Shown here: piece by piece, positions 8,301 through 18,258 of the stretch | Layout: every line of letters starts with the position of its first letter | Numbering within the stretch: the stretch's first letter is position 1 | Origin: Branchiostoma floridae | Lineage: Eukaryota; Chordata; Leptocardii; Amphioxiformes; Branchiostomatidae | Direction of reading: 5' to 3' | Length of the DNA: 64,000 nucleotides | NCBI RefSeq assembly: GCF_000003815.2 | Contig: NC_049989.1 | Coordinates: 2,960,342-3,024,341, forward strand | Notes under the pieces: generated by a model | Database searches by the model: none | The model's input: the letters and a program-made list of their open reading frames with translations, nothing else | What the model was told of the DNA's origin: nothing | Translations under genes and position numbers: made by a program

Positions 8301-11156
8301 CTGTCATCACCACCTTGTACCAGTCATCTACATTGCATGATCTATTTTGCCATCATATAACCATCTTTTGATAATAGGTACTATGAGTCAAAAGTCCTCA
8401 TAACTGTCTAAATAGTCGTCGATTTGTGCATACCGACAGTACAGGTACACGTGCCGTGCTGTGCTGTGCATACGAATGATATAGATTGTTTGTATTCCGC
8501 TGCGCAGGTTTCGCAATGGCGATGTTCTGGACAAAAGCGTGTACGGATATTCCAACCAACTCTCATTGACCAACCTAGCCGTGGGTGACGCAGGAGAGTA
8601 CAGATGTCGGGCTAACAGTGCCGCCGGAGCCGCCTACTCGGAGTCAGCACTGCTGCAGATATATGGTGGGTCCCGCTTGAATTTTGCAAATTTGAGTATG
8701 TGATAGTGCATTTAGTGTTGTGAAATCCATGTCAAGATAGTAAGTAAAACCTTTAAAGGTGTGCATATCACCATCTACTTGTACAATAATATACCAGAAC
8801 ACCTAGAGTGACACCACCTAACTGATCGATCTACGCGTTTCAAGCGATCCAAAAATATTATCTGTCTTGCTGTTGCTAGTTCAGACTTTAAGAGGCCATC
8901 CACTTAATGTGTTTGCCATTCATATTGCCACACTTTTATACCACCACCACAGGAAGTGCCACGGATTCCTACAATACTGCCCCATCTCCTGAGTACATCC
9001 AGCTTCCAGCAGACTGCGTCCAGCCAGACGGAACAACGCTTTACAATGTAGGCAAGTGCGACCAAAGGCCATGTGTGGGTTCCAGCTACAATAGCGGCCA
9101 GTGTAATGATACAACGAAGTACTGTAGTGCAGGTGGAACTCTCCAGGCTCAGACTATTAATTGTAGTAGCTATACAATAAACATAATGGTCATTTCGTCA
9201 TGTGAGTGTCTGGAATGTGGGGACCCTATAACTTATGTAAGAGGTATACTGTTAGGCGGTCCAACCGATATACCAGTGGTTAATGCTGAAATCCTTGTAA
9301 ACGGTGTGCCCAGCGGCTTCACAACATTCTCGGGCACATTCACACTAGAGATACCACCAAACACGAAGCGTCTGGCCGTGACATTTAAAGACATTTACAA
9401 GGACTTTGTTGAGACAACAAAAATCCTTGACTTTGTCGAAGGTGAATCCGTCTATCACAGGGTTCACATTCGGGAAAGAGAGCAACCTATGGTTATGTCA
9501 TCAGAAATGACTAGCACAGTTGATCTTGGAACTGTGCCGGATCAGGCCCCTATAGGCCAGATAGAAATACCTGGCAACTCTTTCTATACAAAAGACGGTC
9601 AACAATACAGCGGTACTGTACAGGCATCCATTAGTTTTTTAGACCCCAGAAATCTTACTAATGTACAAGATATGCCGAGTGATTTCACGTTTGTAGATCA
9701 GGAAGGTCAGGAGCAGCAGCTTGAGACTTTCGGTATGTTTAACCTTGACTTTGAAGATGGTTCAGGGAATGAGTTGGAAGTTGCGGGTACAATAAACGTA
9801 TTATTGAATGAAAACGAAGTGAACTTCACTGTGGCAGAGCCAGGCCGCGAGGTAAAACTCTGGTCTCTGAATCCTGAAACAGGTCGTTGGGAGGAAGAAA
9901 GTATCGTTACTCAAACCCCCATAGGCAAACGTAGGAAGCGTCAGCAGAGCTTTACATGGAACGGAAATATAAGGGTCACTCGACGAAATTATAACATAGA
10001 TTGGTGGATAAAAGCTAATCAAAGATGCTTCTCCAAGGTAAGGGTGTATCAGCATAGGAGTGTCCTAAACAGCGCGACATCTCAGGTCAACAATGTAAAT
10101 GTAGAGTTTGTAGTTGTAAACACAGATTTAGATCGAGGAAACCAGAGATTCGCTCGATTTTATAATCGCCGGACCAGTGCCAGTGGCACGGGAGGAGCTT
10201 GTGTGGAAGGGTGGTGCCGGCCCAGTACTGTGACCTATGTCTCTGCAACTCAGGGTGCAACTCAGTACGATGCAGCATCAGCTCTCGAGCTGGGATTCAG
10301 CCCTCTCGGTTACACCAGGGGAAACGCTAATAAAGCGTTTAGTACAACCCTTACTAGCGGAGGTTCTGGGCCCTCCTACAGCAGCACACGTTGGTCTTCG
10401 CAATCATTAACTCAATGCAATAACGCCCCAATCTCCGACAATCATTTCAAGTTTTACGGACCCCGGCTGTCAGGTGTAATTGAAATTAACACAATTCCTT
10501 ACAACAAAGGAAACAATATGATTCGGCCAAACTATCTGTCGTGGTATCCAACTGAAGACGCAGCTCAAAAGGAAACTTGTTTCATGAAGGTACGGGTAAC
10601 TGGATCATCAAGTGAAAATTTGAGGGCCCGTACTGTTAGTAGGGTCGGTACCCATGCTGCAAATCTCGGCACTGAATACGGTCGGCGTGAGGATGATGTA
10701 GTGCCAGCTGGAGCAGCAGTAAAAGGGGTATGTATTGAATACAAGTGTTCTGGTGACGTCTGGACAACTCGCAACGGCAGACCCTATCGTGACGCTGCCG
10801 ACGTTGACTACACCTTCGTAGAACTGAGTTTTCTGCGTAATGACGGCTCTGCTGCAAACTGTAATAGGGTGACTGTTAATAGCAATTTCCAACAAGTTGA
10901 CTTATTCACCATGATTACCGTTGGGGGACCGCCGTATAATGCACCTGCTCCTGATAACACTGACATGAGTCGCTTCCGTTTTTATGATTCCCGGAGTGAC
11001 CTTGGCCAAGCTTTTGGAATCTACAAGGCCACGGGTGCTGGGGATACAAGTAAGCAAACTGCGGACCAACAGTGTCTGGCTGGAACAAGTTCTGGCTCTG
11101 GATCAACCACTCTTGTCCCAGACGTCAATTGGTCCATTCACTTTGACTGTACTTGA
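2149..11156 (+). CDS. CILP-like secreted matrix protein, 5'-partial, 12 visible exons
   Basis: Exons are 2149-2352, 2680-2871, 3662-3838, 4145-4318, 4654-4827, 5128-5301, 5642-5815, 7238-7408, 7554-7865, 8097-8211, 8508-8665 and 8953-11156 (TGA). They join in one frame to about 1,409 residues. Every junction is phase 1 except the one splitting the Ig domain (phase 2). Visible domain order by residue: sushi 1-68, sushi 69-132, six TSP1 133-480, CILP regulatory module 481-584, Ig 585-675, CILP C-terminal region 676-1409. Vertebrate CILP is a secreted cartilage and heart matrix glycoprotein with one TSP1, an Ig domain and the same C-terminal region, cleaved by a furin-like protease. Here the TSP1 number is expanded, sushi modules are present, and a furin site (KRRKR, residues about 1001-1005) sits where the family has one. 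No signal peptide or start was found, so the gene begins upstream or in unrecognised exons. A matrix role is inferred from the family. Confidence 0.85.
2680..2871 (+). CDS. exon: sushi (CCP) module 2
   Basis: A 192-nt phase 1-1 exon (acceptor actaatag, donor gtatgc). It reads [17 protein letters not shown]...[14 protein letters not shown]...[11 protein letters not shown]...LEC, a textbook sushi pattern with CxFxCxxGY and GxW. The sequence directly before it is an ordinary intron of about 330 bp. Confidence 0.85.
2872..3661 (+). other. intron with GT microsatellite
   Basis: Intron between sushi 2 and TSP1-1. A GT-rich simple repeat occupies about 2943-2982. The 3' end lacks a strong pyrimidine tract. 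AG at 3660-3661 (exon from 3662) and AG at 3654-3655 (exon from 3656, adding two codons) both keep the phase, so the acceptor is uncertain by 6 bp. Confidence 0.5.
3662..3838 (+). CDS. exon: TSP1 module 1
   Basis: A phase 1-1 exon encoding [19 protein letters not shown] and then six-cysteine TSP1 spacing, ending GVSCP. The WxxWxxW tryptophans are the usual C-mannosylation context, and CSVTCG matches the O-fucosylation consensus CxxS/TCG. Apart from its first codons the exon matches TSP1-4 (5128-5301). Alternative acceptor at 3656. Confidence 0.9.
4145..4318 (+). CDS. exon: TSP1 module 2
   Basis: A 174-nt phase 1-1 exon (acceptor tctatgtag, donor gtactt). It reads [19 protein letters not shown]; the glycine that normally follows the second cysteine is Arg here, unlike its sister modules. 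The remainder is near-identical to the other four copies. Confidence 0.9.
4654..4827 (+). CDS. exon: TSP1 module 3
   Basis: A 174-nt phase 1-1 exon reading [19 protein letters not shown]. It shares the Glu, Asn-Pro and Ala-Asp variants with TSP1-5. Its downstream intron matches the intron after TSP1-1. Confidence 0.9.
5128..5301 (+). CDS. exon: TSP1 module 4
   Basis: A 174-nt phase 1-1 exon with the same coding sequence as TSP1-1 (GGWSDWSAW...). It is followed by an intron of the type that follows TSP1-2. This mismatch of exon type and intron type points to exchange between copies. Confidence 0.9.
5642..5815 (+). CDS. exon: TSP1 module 5
   Basis: A 174-nt phase 1-1 exon, [19 protein letters not shown], close to TSP1-3 but with Asn for Asp before the last cysteines ([10 protein letters not shown]). 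The donor gtagtt opens a 1.4-kb intron that carries a transposon-like repeat. Confidence 0.9.
5887..6931. mobile_element. 1.05-kb interspersed repeat, copy A, inside the gene's intron
   Basis: This segment is near-identical to 26743-27937. Homology starts at ATAATTAAGGGTTAATGACC and stops at CTATGTGATAAT, with unrelated flanks. The first 180 bp are a large palindrome; the rest is AT-rich, with TAGAG repeats near 6109-6130 and CTGATTGGCC-type motifs near 6760-6910. No transposase is readable. It lies wholly in the intron between TSP1-5 and TSP1-6. Most likely a non-autonomous element, or a MITE with attached sequence that was copied as a unit. Confidence 0.75.
5894..6072. repeat. about 179-bp near-perfect palindrome
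   Basis: The left arm starts AGGGTTAATGACCCGCC and the right arm ends with its complement GGGTCATTAACCCT. The arms pair nearly to the centre, where AACCACC / GGTGGTT blocks form an inner stem. A transcript or single strand would fold into one long hairpin. The same position in copy B is an assembly gap. Confidence 0.85.
7238..7408 (+). CDS. exon: TSP1 module 6 (diverged)
   Basis: A 171-nt phase 1-1 exon (acceptor atgtttcag, donor gtaaat) reading [31 protein letters not shown]...CSTWACP. It keeps the WxxWxxW and CxxSCGGG motifs and six cysteines but is clearly older than TSP1-1 to TSP1-5. It probably corresponds to the single ancestral TSP1 of CILP proteins. Confidence 0.88.
7554..7865 (+). 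CDS. exon: CILP regulatory/beta-sandwich module
   Basis: A 312-nt phase 1-1 exon (acceptor ctgcag, donor gtgggt). It encodes [20 protein letters not shown], then a carboxypeptidase-regulatory-like beta-sandwich pattern ([21 protein letters not shown]...LLVLKDGY). In CILP proteins a module of this kind lies between TSP1 and Ig, so order and content agree. It ends in a Thr/Ser-rich stretch ([11 protein letters not shown]) that could be O-glycosylated. Confidence 0.8.
8097..8211 (+). CDS. exon: Ig C2 domain, first half
   Basis: A 115-nt exon (acceptor ttttctag, donor gtaatg) reading [39 protein letters not shown] with phases 1 to 2. It holds the B-strand cysteine (VTFCCEA) and ends inside the C-strand Trp codon. 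Confidence 0.88.
8508..8665 (+). CDS. exon: Ig C2 domain, second half
   Basis: A 158-nt exon (acceptor tgcgcag, donor gtgggt). It completes the Trp codon and reads WFRNGDVLD...[18 protein letters not shown], the canonical D-x-G-x-Y-x-C F-strand motif. Its phases (2 to 1) restore the gene-wide phase 1. Confidence 0.88.
8953..11156 (+). CDS. terminal exon: CILP C-terminal region with furin site
   Basis: A single 2,204-nt exon (acceptor accaccacag) encoding about 734 residues to TGA at 11154-11156. The first part is cysteine-rich ([16 protein letters not shown]...CECLECGDP), followed by a beta-sandwich (VRGILLGG...GTFTLEIP) and the CILP core with FLDPRN, YGMF-like FGMFNLDF and [16 protein letters not shown] dibasic furin-type site KRRKR at 9927-9941 comes just after the LWSLNP block, as in vertebrate CILP, where cleavage separates the N- and C-terminal chains. 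Downstream are C-terminal family motifs such as CIEYKCSG and [11 protein letters not shown] long, uninterrupted last exon is also a feature of vertebrate CILP genes. Confidence 0.9.
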
Positions 11157-11397
11157 AGTAAATGACAGAAAGTGAGACATCAATCCATGTTGCAGAGCAT
11201 TGCTTCTTTTTGTCGCCCTACATTCTTTATTGATTTAAAACATGTATCTTGCGGTGATCGTCAAAAGCCATCAAAAATTGGTGCTTCCTAGATGCTGCTG
11301 CTGGACCAATTTTACAACGATTGATGAAATTATTTGTACTCGTATTTAAAAAAAAATCATTTTGAATATCAACAGCACACACATCCTCCTCCAGTCA
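11157..11397 (+). other. 3' flank / probable 3' UTR of CILP-like gene
   Basis: AT-rich sequence after the stop codon. No AATAAA was seen close by, so the poly(A) site cannot be placed. Confidence 0.35.
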
Positions 11398-11812
11398 TAA
11401 ATCAAGGGTATCTTGCCCTGGGGTGTATACGGTGCATAGTTTATGGTCATTAATTATGGCACCTTATACACTGAAGTAAAGCGGGTCATTAACCTTACTA
11501 TGATACTAGACATTTTCATCTATAAATATACGTGACGACTCCCAATGCCGGCCCATTTTGATACTTCGGAGCCGCTGTTTTTTTTCGTCCGGCCTTTTTT
11601 CTTTGCTGGCTTGGTCAGACTGTTGCTCTCTATGCCTTCCGAAACCCCTTACCTGCACGGCGAAGCGAGAAAATCTCACCCCACTCTCTGCTTGCGCACC
11701 AGCCATAACGTGACTGTGATCGAATCCTTCACGTCCGCACGCCATGTTAAATTTCATCTCTGTCTTCGTGTATATCCCTCATTCTGATTGGTCAATTTCC
11801 TGTGTATCGCTC
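11398..11812. mobile_element. diverged third copy of the palindrome-headed repeat
   Basis: A degenerate hairpin at about 11403-11500 has a right arm ending GCGGGTCATTAACCTT, matching the palindrome at 5894-6072. About 280 bp later CTCATTCTGATTGGTCAATTT matches the CTGATTGGCC segment of copies A and B. Overall similarity is much lower than between A and B, so this is an older insertion. The right boundary is uncertain. Confidence 0.5.
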
Positions 11813-11817
11813 CTTCT

Positions 11818-12195
11818 TCTCCAGTCAATGAAGACCCATGTTTTTCCAGTTCCAATCCTCTTCCACTTGTTTAAGACCCATCCTCCTCCAGTCTATGAAG
11901 ACTCACACTCTTAGTTCATAAAGACCCATCCTCTTCCAATCCATAAAAAAAATTCTCTGCCAGTCCATAAAGACCCATCCTCTTCCAGCCTGTGAATACC
12001 CATCCTACCTCCCACTTCCAGTCGATAAAGACTCGGCCCCCTCCAGTCTATCAAGACCTACCCTAGTCCATAAAGGCTCATCTTCTTCCAGCGTATCACG
12101 ACCAGTTCTCCAGTCTATCAAGACCCTTTCTCCTCCTGTCTACAAAGACCCATCCTTCTCCCTCCAGTCTATGAAGACTATTGTTCCAGTCTGTA
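11818..12195. repeat. degenerate minisatellite, about 30-bp unit
   Basis: Roughly a dozen degenerate units of the form CCAGTCTATGAAGACCCATCCT follow each other with indels (AAGACCCATCCTC and TCCAGTC recur). It is pyrimidine-rich on the + strand, with no coding potential. Confidence 0.75.
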
Positions 12196-12949
12196 TATGT
12201 TGTTTTATATGGTAGACATTGTTGATTGCCATGTTTCCTCAGCCTTCCCGCGTTTCTTTCCGTATGGATTTGAAGTCTACGTGTGGGATTCTGTTATCTT
12301 CCTTAAGTTGGTACTTGTCTGTTACTTGTTACGTGAAAGTTGGGATTCTTTCAAGTCTTCCTTTTCCGAGTTTATTGCCGCCTCAGGATTTTTAAGGTCC
12401 CTTTATAATTAATTTTTTGAGAGTCCTGTGTTTTGGAGCCACCATCTTCTTTATTCATTTTCATTTTAGTCTACGTACTTTCAAGTAGACTGTCCGTACG
12501 TCTGTAGACATGTAGATTCAGGGAAAGCTGTTTAAGTTGCTCTTGTTTCGCATACCTCTAATTTACAAGTATGTAACATGAGTAAAATGTTTCTACAGTT
12601 GTAGTTGCCAGTCCGGCCAGACGTTCAAGGTCAATCTGTTCCATTTACATTAGAGGAAAGCATGTGGTATGAAAAGTACTAAATAGCCTTCGTGTCACAA
12701 ACAGCTTTCAACAGTGGTATTTTCCATACCAACATTGGATTGAGTATTGGTAACCGATTCAATTTGTCTTGGTTCTGTTAGTAAATTTCATGGCACAAAC
12801 TAATTGTGAAAGACATGAAGCCCCTATGCTACTGCCCTTTGTTACCAATAGCCAAGATATCTGTAGTAACAAAGAGGAGAAAAATTCGTACATATACGAA
12901 TTTCCAAACATTTCTTCTGCATATTTCATAGTCATTGAATAAAAGTATA
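12196..12949. other. no feature recognised
   Basis: AT-rich sequence between two tandem arrays. Nothing coding or structured was seen. Confidence 0.4.
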
Positions 12950-14060
12950 TAGAGTTTTGATGTACCTTTAATTATACCACATCGGTGTTGTAATCTAATA
13001 CAATTTGTAAACAGTTGCAGACTGGACGCTTTAAATGTAGATTAACTTTATAACGTTAACCATATGTAGATTGTACTTTTACTTTAAATGGATGAATCTA
13101 AACAGTACACTGGTATTATCGAGGAATCATTCTGTAAACTGAATGCTTTAAATGTAGATTTACGTTAACGCTTATGTGTGGAATGTACCTTAACTTTAAA
13201 TGAATAGATAACATTTTATTAGAACGTTAATTATAGCAAGCCGGTGATGTAGAGGAATCTTGATACATTTTGTAACCAGTTGCACACTGATCAACGCCTT
13301 AAATGTAGATTAATGCTTAGAACATTGTGTATTTACTTTAAATGATTAACTTTAGCTATTCATTAGTTGAGTGTTACTTTAAAACACCCTGGCATTATAG
13401 CGGAATCTGGATACAGTTTGTAACCTATTGAAAACTGAATGCTTTACATGTAGATGAACTGTCACATGCACTTTTAACTTTAAGTGAACAGCTAACATTT
13501 TGTTAGAACGTTGAATATAGATGAACGCACTATAACCGTGTGTAGATTGTACGATTGTACTTCAGCTTTAAATGGATAGCTAACCTTTTGTTTTAACTAA
13601 AACCATAGCACGCCGGTGTTCTAGCAGCTTAAATTGATTACAGATCAAAGCTTATAGCCATAATGTAGATTGTACTTTTATCTTAAATGGATAGCTATTA
13701 ACTTTCTATTATAAACACACTTATAGCAAACTGGTGATCTAGAGGAAGCTGCTGTTGCTAACTGAATGTTTAGATGTAGATTGATACTTAAACCACAATG
13801 CAGATCGTACTTTAACTTTGAATGGACGTGAGCTAACATTTTATTAGAACGTTAAATCATAGCAAGCCGGTGATGTAGAGGAATTTGTATACAATTGTGA
13901 CTAGATGCAAACTAAACGCTTTAAATTGTAGACTGACTATATGAAATGTAGATTTATCTTTGGTTTAAATGGATAGCTACCATTTTATCATAACTTTAAT
14001 GTTAGAAAACCGGTGTTGTAGAGTAATTTGCATATAATTTGTAACCAATACCAATCTGAC
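12950..14060. repeat. degenerate satellite, about 115-150-bp unit, about 8 units
   Basis: The unit contains CTTTAAATGTAGATTAAC, TGTAGATTGTACTTTTA, CTTTAAATGGATAGCTAAC, AGCAAGCCGGTGATGTAGAG and TTTGTAACCAGTTGCA, in that order. Starts of the first block lie near 13034, 13149, 13296, 13440, 13765 and 13917, so unit length varies. It is AT-rich and non-coding. Confidence 0.8.
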
Positions 14061-14200
14061 ATCTTTTCTGCAACGCAATAAAACAGCATGAAGCTTAACT
14101 GTTATGGTGTTGATTCTAGTGTGATATTATTTTAACATTATCTCAGTAAGGTTAATTATACTTCCCACTGACCAAGAGCCATGTATGAACATCTATTTAC

Positions 14201-14225
14201 ATCACATCACATCACATCACATCAC
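14201..14225. repeat. (CATCA)n pentanucleotide microsatellite
   Basis: Five consecutive ATCAC/CATCA units are visible. Confidence 0.9.
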
Positions 14226-14510
14226 CCTTTATCAAGGCAAGGGAAATAAACATGACCTGAATCAACTGTGCATGAATTGTATTCAGCTTTTATGCACGGG
14301 TGTCTTCGAGTTCACTGCCTGCTTTGTTTGTTAAAAGTGATTAGAATACATACTAAATTGAAAAAAATGAAATAATGTATATGTGAATGAATGGATAATT
14401 CACCGAGACAGTGCTCGACCAAGAAAGCGAGAGGATTCCCTCAATGATTACGGCAGAAATGAGGAATACAACCGTTGTCAAGCACATTCGCTTGATCAAA
14501 GGTCATTCTA

Positions 14511-14855
14511 TGTGAGTGAATGAGTGAGTGAGTGAGTGAGAGAGTGAGAGTGAGTGAGAGTGAGTGAGTGAGTGAGTGAGTGAGTGAGTGAGTGAGTGGG
14601 TGGGTGGGTGGGTGGGTGGGTGAGTGAGTGAGTGAGTGAGTGAGTGAGAGTGAGTGAGTGAGTGAGTGAGTGAGTGAGTGAGAGTGAGTGAGTGAGTGAG
14701 TGAGTGAGTGAGAGTGAGTGAGTGAGTGAGTGAGTGAGTGAGTGAGTGTGAGTGAGTGAGTGAGTGAGTGAGTGAGTGAGTGAGTGAGTGAGTGAGTGAG
14801 TGAGTGAGTGAGTGAGTGAGTGAGTGAGTGAGTGAGTGAGTGAGTGAGTGAGTGA
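14511..14855. repeat. (GTGA)n microsatellite, about 345 bp
   Basis: An almost uninterrupted GTGA tetranucleotide array with GAGAGTGA interruptions and a GGTG block around 14598-14620. Its minus strand gives an open frame of Thr-His-Ser-Leu repeats, which is an artefact of the repeat. Confidence 0.97.
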
Positions 14856-15673
14856 TCATGATAATGACATCCGTTGGGGGAAAGTGTTCACTGGAAACAT
14901 TGGGGGGAGGTAATGGGGAAATCGCGAAAGAGGCTTGGTCTTTTCAGATTTGTTAAGTTTGACTTTGAAAGTGCACGTTTTCATAATTAGGATTGTTTGA
15001 TATATTTAGTACTAAAACTGTGAGATATTAGATCACATATGGTATTTTTCTTTTTATTCTCCTATTGGAAATGGCCGAGTATACGTTCCACATGTCAATC
15101 CTAGTTTTGTGGAGTAAGAAGACAGTGAATAAATGCCATTTCCGAACGTTGCAAGGCGTGTGGATTACTTTTAGCTGCAATATAAACTTCGGCGCTGGTG
15201 GGCGCTGCTTGGTGGGCTACATTTTTACTACACCATCTTTCTGGCACGTACCATCTGAACGAACAAGTGCAGAGGTTAGTACATATTTCCTTAAACTCGA
15301 ACAAAGACGGGGTGGTTAACTGCAATTGATTACTTTGCCACGCTCTGTGTGTTCAGTTATCTTACTTTTTCTTTACTAAAATAATACTATTTGTGCACGA
15401 TCAGTGTGGAATATCAAGTTTACATATTTATAGCTGCGTTTTGTCTTTCTTTAACACGTTTTGTTTCCCCGTAAAATAGTGAGAATTTTAACGAATACCC
15501 TTGCTGCACAAGCTAAAACACATGTTTTAACCACACGGTGAAGCCTTTGTGCCTTACGTGCCATGGACGAAGCTGCTCTAACTTGTCACAATACAGACTG
15601 ACAGCGATCCCTGCGACATAGAGGAGAATAACAGAGTCATGGCCTTGCACGGTGTCGTCTCCATAATGTACAC
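14856..15673. other. no feature recognised
   Basis: Unique-looking sequence with no domain, RNA or repeat recognised. An 84-codon frame at 15065-15319 has no family resemblance. Confidence 0.4.
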
Positions 15674-15881
15674 TTAGGGCGCATCGGTCACATCGGTCGT
15701 GCGATCATCGTACGATCGCTAACTTCGGAGGACAGCCATGTACGTGTCTTGCAAAGTTCAACTGTCTTGGTTGTTTTGCTGTTTTGGATCCTTCTTGGTG
15801 GTGGATATGTCAAAGTCTGCTTGAAAATCGTTGGCATCAAAATCGTACGACGATCGCACGACCTATGTGACCGCACCCTAA
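15674..15881. mobile_element. MITE with about 40-bp terminal inverted repeats, family 1 copy 1
   Basis: The ends are TTAGGGCGCATCGGTCACAT and the complement of TTAGGGTGCGGTCACAT. Inner TIR segments share GGTCGTGCGATC and GTACGATCG. The length is about 208 bp with no coding content. A diverged copy in opposite orientation lies at 45086-45285. Confidence 0.8.
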
Positions 15882-17013
15882 ATCAGTAACGTTATTCTAC
15901 ATGAATATGGGAATACACAATTTCCAGTTTTAACGGTTTCCGTAAGATTTTGAAAGGTTTCCGATGTATTAAGATTGCTACACATTTAAACATCCAGACA
16001 CTAGGAACAGTACAACCCATACACCAAATACATACAGAAAGAAGGTGCACGTAGAAGATGAATACATAAATATGAAATACAAATGTATGATGTGCTTATC
16101 ATGTGCTTGTGTTATCCACTGGAAAGGAGTTTCTGTCAACGAAGTGTCATCCAGACACCAGATCTAGCCTTATCTTTATATATTTACGATATGAGGCAAG
16201 AATAGGGATTCAATTGTAAAATATTGCAGCTGCGTTCGTGTCCAATACCAAGTTCAGTGTGTAGCTCCTTCGAGTGTGAAGGGCATATAATGTTGGACAG
16301 GATATTCTACCCTGAAACATGGTTAATTTAGCCTTACGACCGTAAAGTGTCAAAGGGTGCCTGTGTGAGCGTACTATGATTACATTCAACGGCGCCATTT
16401 CAAACACCCGTCACCTTTGGCTTTGAAGTTTTTGAAAGTCTCAGGGAGCGTAGCATCAGGTCAAGGTGACTGGATAGCCATAGGAAACATGTCACAAGAA
16501 TTGAGCATAGGTAATGGAACATATACCGCAACTGCAATACCACGATATGCGTGAAAATTGTGGAGAGTAACTTACCCCATCTGTCTGTCAGCTCACGTTT
16601 GGCTCGAGCATTTTGTTCTCATCCATGACAATTGGATTGACTCAAAGCTAAATAAGATTGCGGTTCTCAGGCCACCGTGATACGTTTCCGTTTACGCAAC
16701 ACAGTTATCCTTTCTACCATGGGGAAGGAGGTAGTTTATCGTAATACAGTTTTATATTAAATTTTACAGTATAATGTACTTTGAGGTAAATGGATATTCT
16801 GTTTCGTGAGGAAGGACCGACTGGATGTTTAACACATGAATCAGTATCAGTTCTTCGATCAGCCCTTTTGATTTATACTGATTCCCTGGGAAAACTAGGC
16901 CTCGCAGGTTATACGATTACCAGTTTACGGTCACGATCAGTGTGTAAAACGTTTGGTAAAACTCTTCTATTGCTTTAGAATGATAATCATGATCTTGTCT
17001 TGTTTTTATGGAG
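15882..17013. other. no feature recognised
   Basis: AT-rich sequence. Nothing coding or repeated was recognised. Confidence 0.35.
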
Positions 17014-17352
17014 GGGTGTCCCTGTACCTCAACTGGTAGGGACTTCACAATATGGAGACCCTAGTTCCAATTAGGAAAGCCATATATTGGTTGAGGTAGC
17101 ACCGTTCTTTCGGAAGGGGCGTAAAATGAGGGATTCGTGTGCGAGAAGTCTCAAGCTTAAGAGCACGTTTAAAAGGAAGGGCTATGGTTTCCGAATCCGT
17201 CCTGTAGAAAGATACCCTGCTACAGAAACAGCAAGGACAATTGTTGCTCTATGTACCACTAGGCAAAACGCGGGTCCTGACGGACGTTACTTGTCTTCAT
17301 GGATTTGGCTTTGCCAAGATGCATCAGTGAGCTATCGATGTCTTGATCCTTA
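17014..17352 (+). mobile_element. possible tRNA-derived SINE, diverged
   Basis: TACCTCAACTGG (about 17025) resembles a pol III A box, and TAGTTCCAATTAG about 40 nt downstream resembles a B box. Then follow CACCGTTCTTTCGGAAGGGGCG and TAAAATGAGGGATTC, a style common in invertebrate tRNA-derived SINEs. There is no poly(A) tail and only one copy is recognisable here, so the call is tentative. Confidence 0.4.
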
Positions 17353-18258
17353 ATTCCCCCCTTAACTTGCCCCCAGGAAAGTTACTTAAAGGCGTAAACC
17401 CGCACAATCCGATTTCGGACACTTCGTTCATCCTAACTAAATCCCCGAATCTACTCAGAATCGGTTATCGTTAAATGTAATACCTTCCTTGCATGCATAT
17501 CGAGTCTAGCTACGATCGCCTGGCACGACCCCATGAAAGGGATCAGGTTGCTTTATACTTTTAAACTGTTATGTATTGATCGCGTAAGTCTGTGATCGCC
17601 ACGCCATTCTACCTCATAACTCCTATCATTTTTCACCACTGACACAAGGACACTATTAGGTAACGATTTCTTGGATACAGTCGGCAATGCTTTCTCCTCA
17701 CAGCCGGCGTGTATTTATCTCTCTGTTCACAATAAGCAGCGTTAAAGCCGTTGCCATACATCAGAGACTCGATGCTACAGACAGATTTGTATATATGACA
17801 TTGTTTAGATGACACAACTCTCATAATGCAAAGATAGGCAAATATATCAAAGACTGCTTTGATGTTAGAAAGAATAATGAAACACATGATTAGCCCAACT
17901 CGATTGTAACACTTTATCAAAGACTTGTGTTAGCCCTTCTTATTATGTTAATAGGATGTTAAGTTTTATTCTATACAGTCACCTATTTTGTACTTTGTGT
18001 AATAGTTGTTGCCATATATTGTACCATGTACAAATGTCGTGCAATAAAGTTCTCTCATATGCAGCCACAGAAAAATGCCCCGCACAAAAAGCCGGCGTGC
18101 TCAAAAGGCCACATTTTCGATGCATAAAGTACAGCGTTCTTAGCTTTGTCCGTTCCCCACAGTCGCTATGTACCCAGCCAACTGTCGGGAGCGGACCTAG
18201 TCGAGCAAGGCTGGATTCTACACTCCCACTTTCGGCCGGAATACGCCCAGTGTCCTAA
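17353..18258. other. no feature recognised
   Basis: No gene or repeat was recognised. Confidence 0.35.

Noticed and set aside
14503-14859. 118-codon minus-strand frame of Thr-His-Ser-Leu repeats
   Set aside because: A pure translation of the GTGA microsatellite; it ends where the repeat ends.
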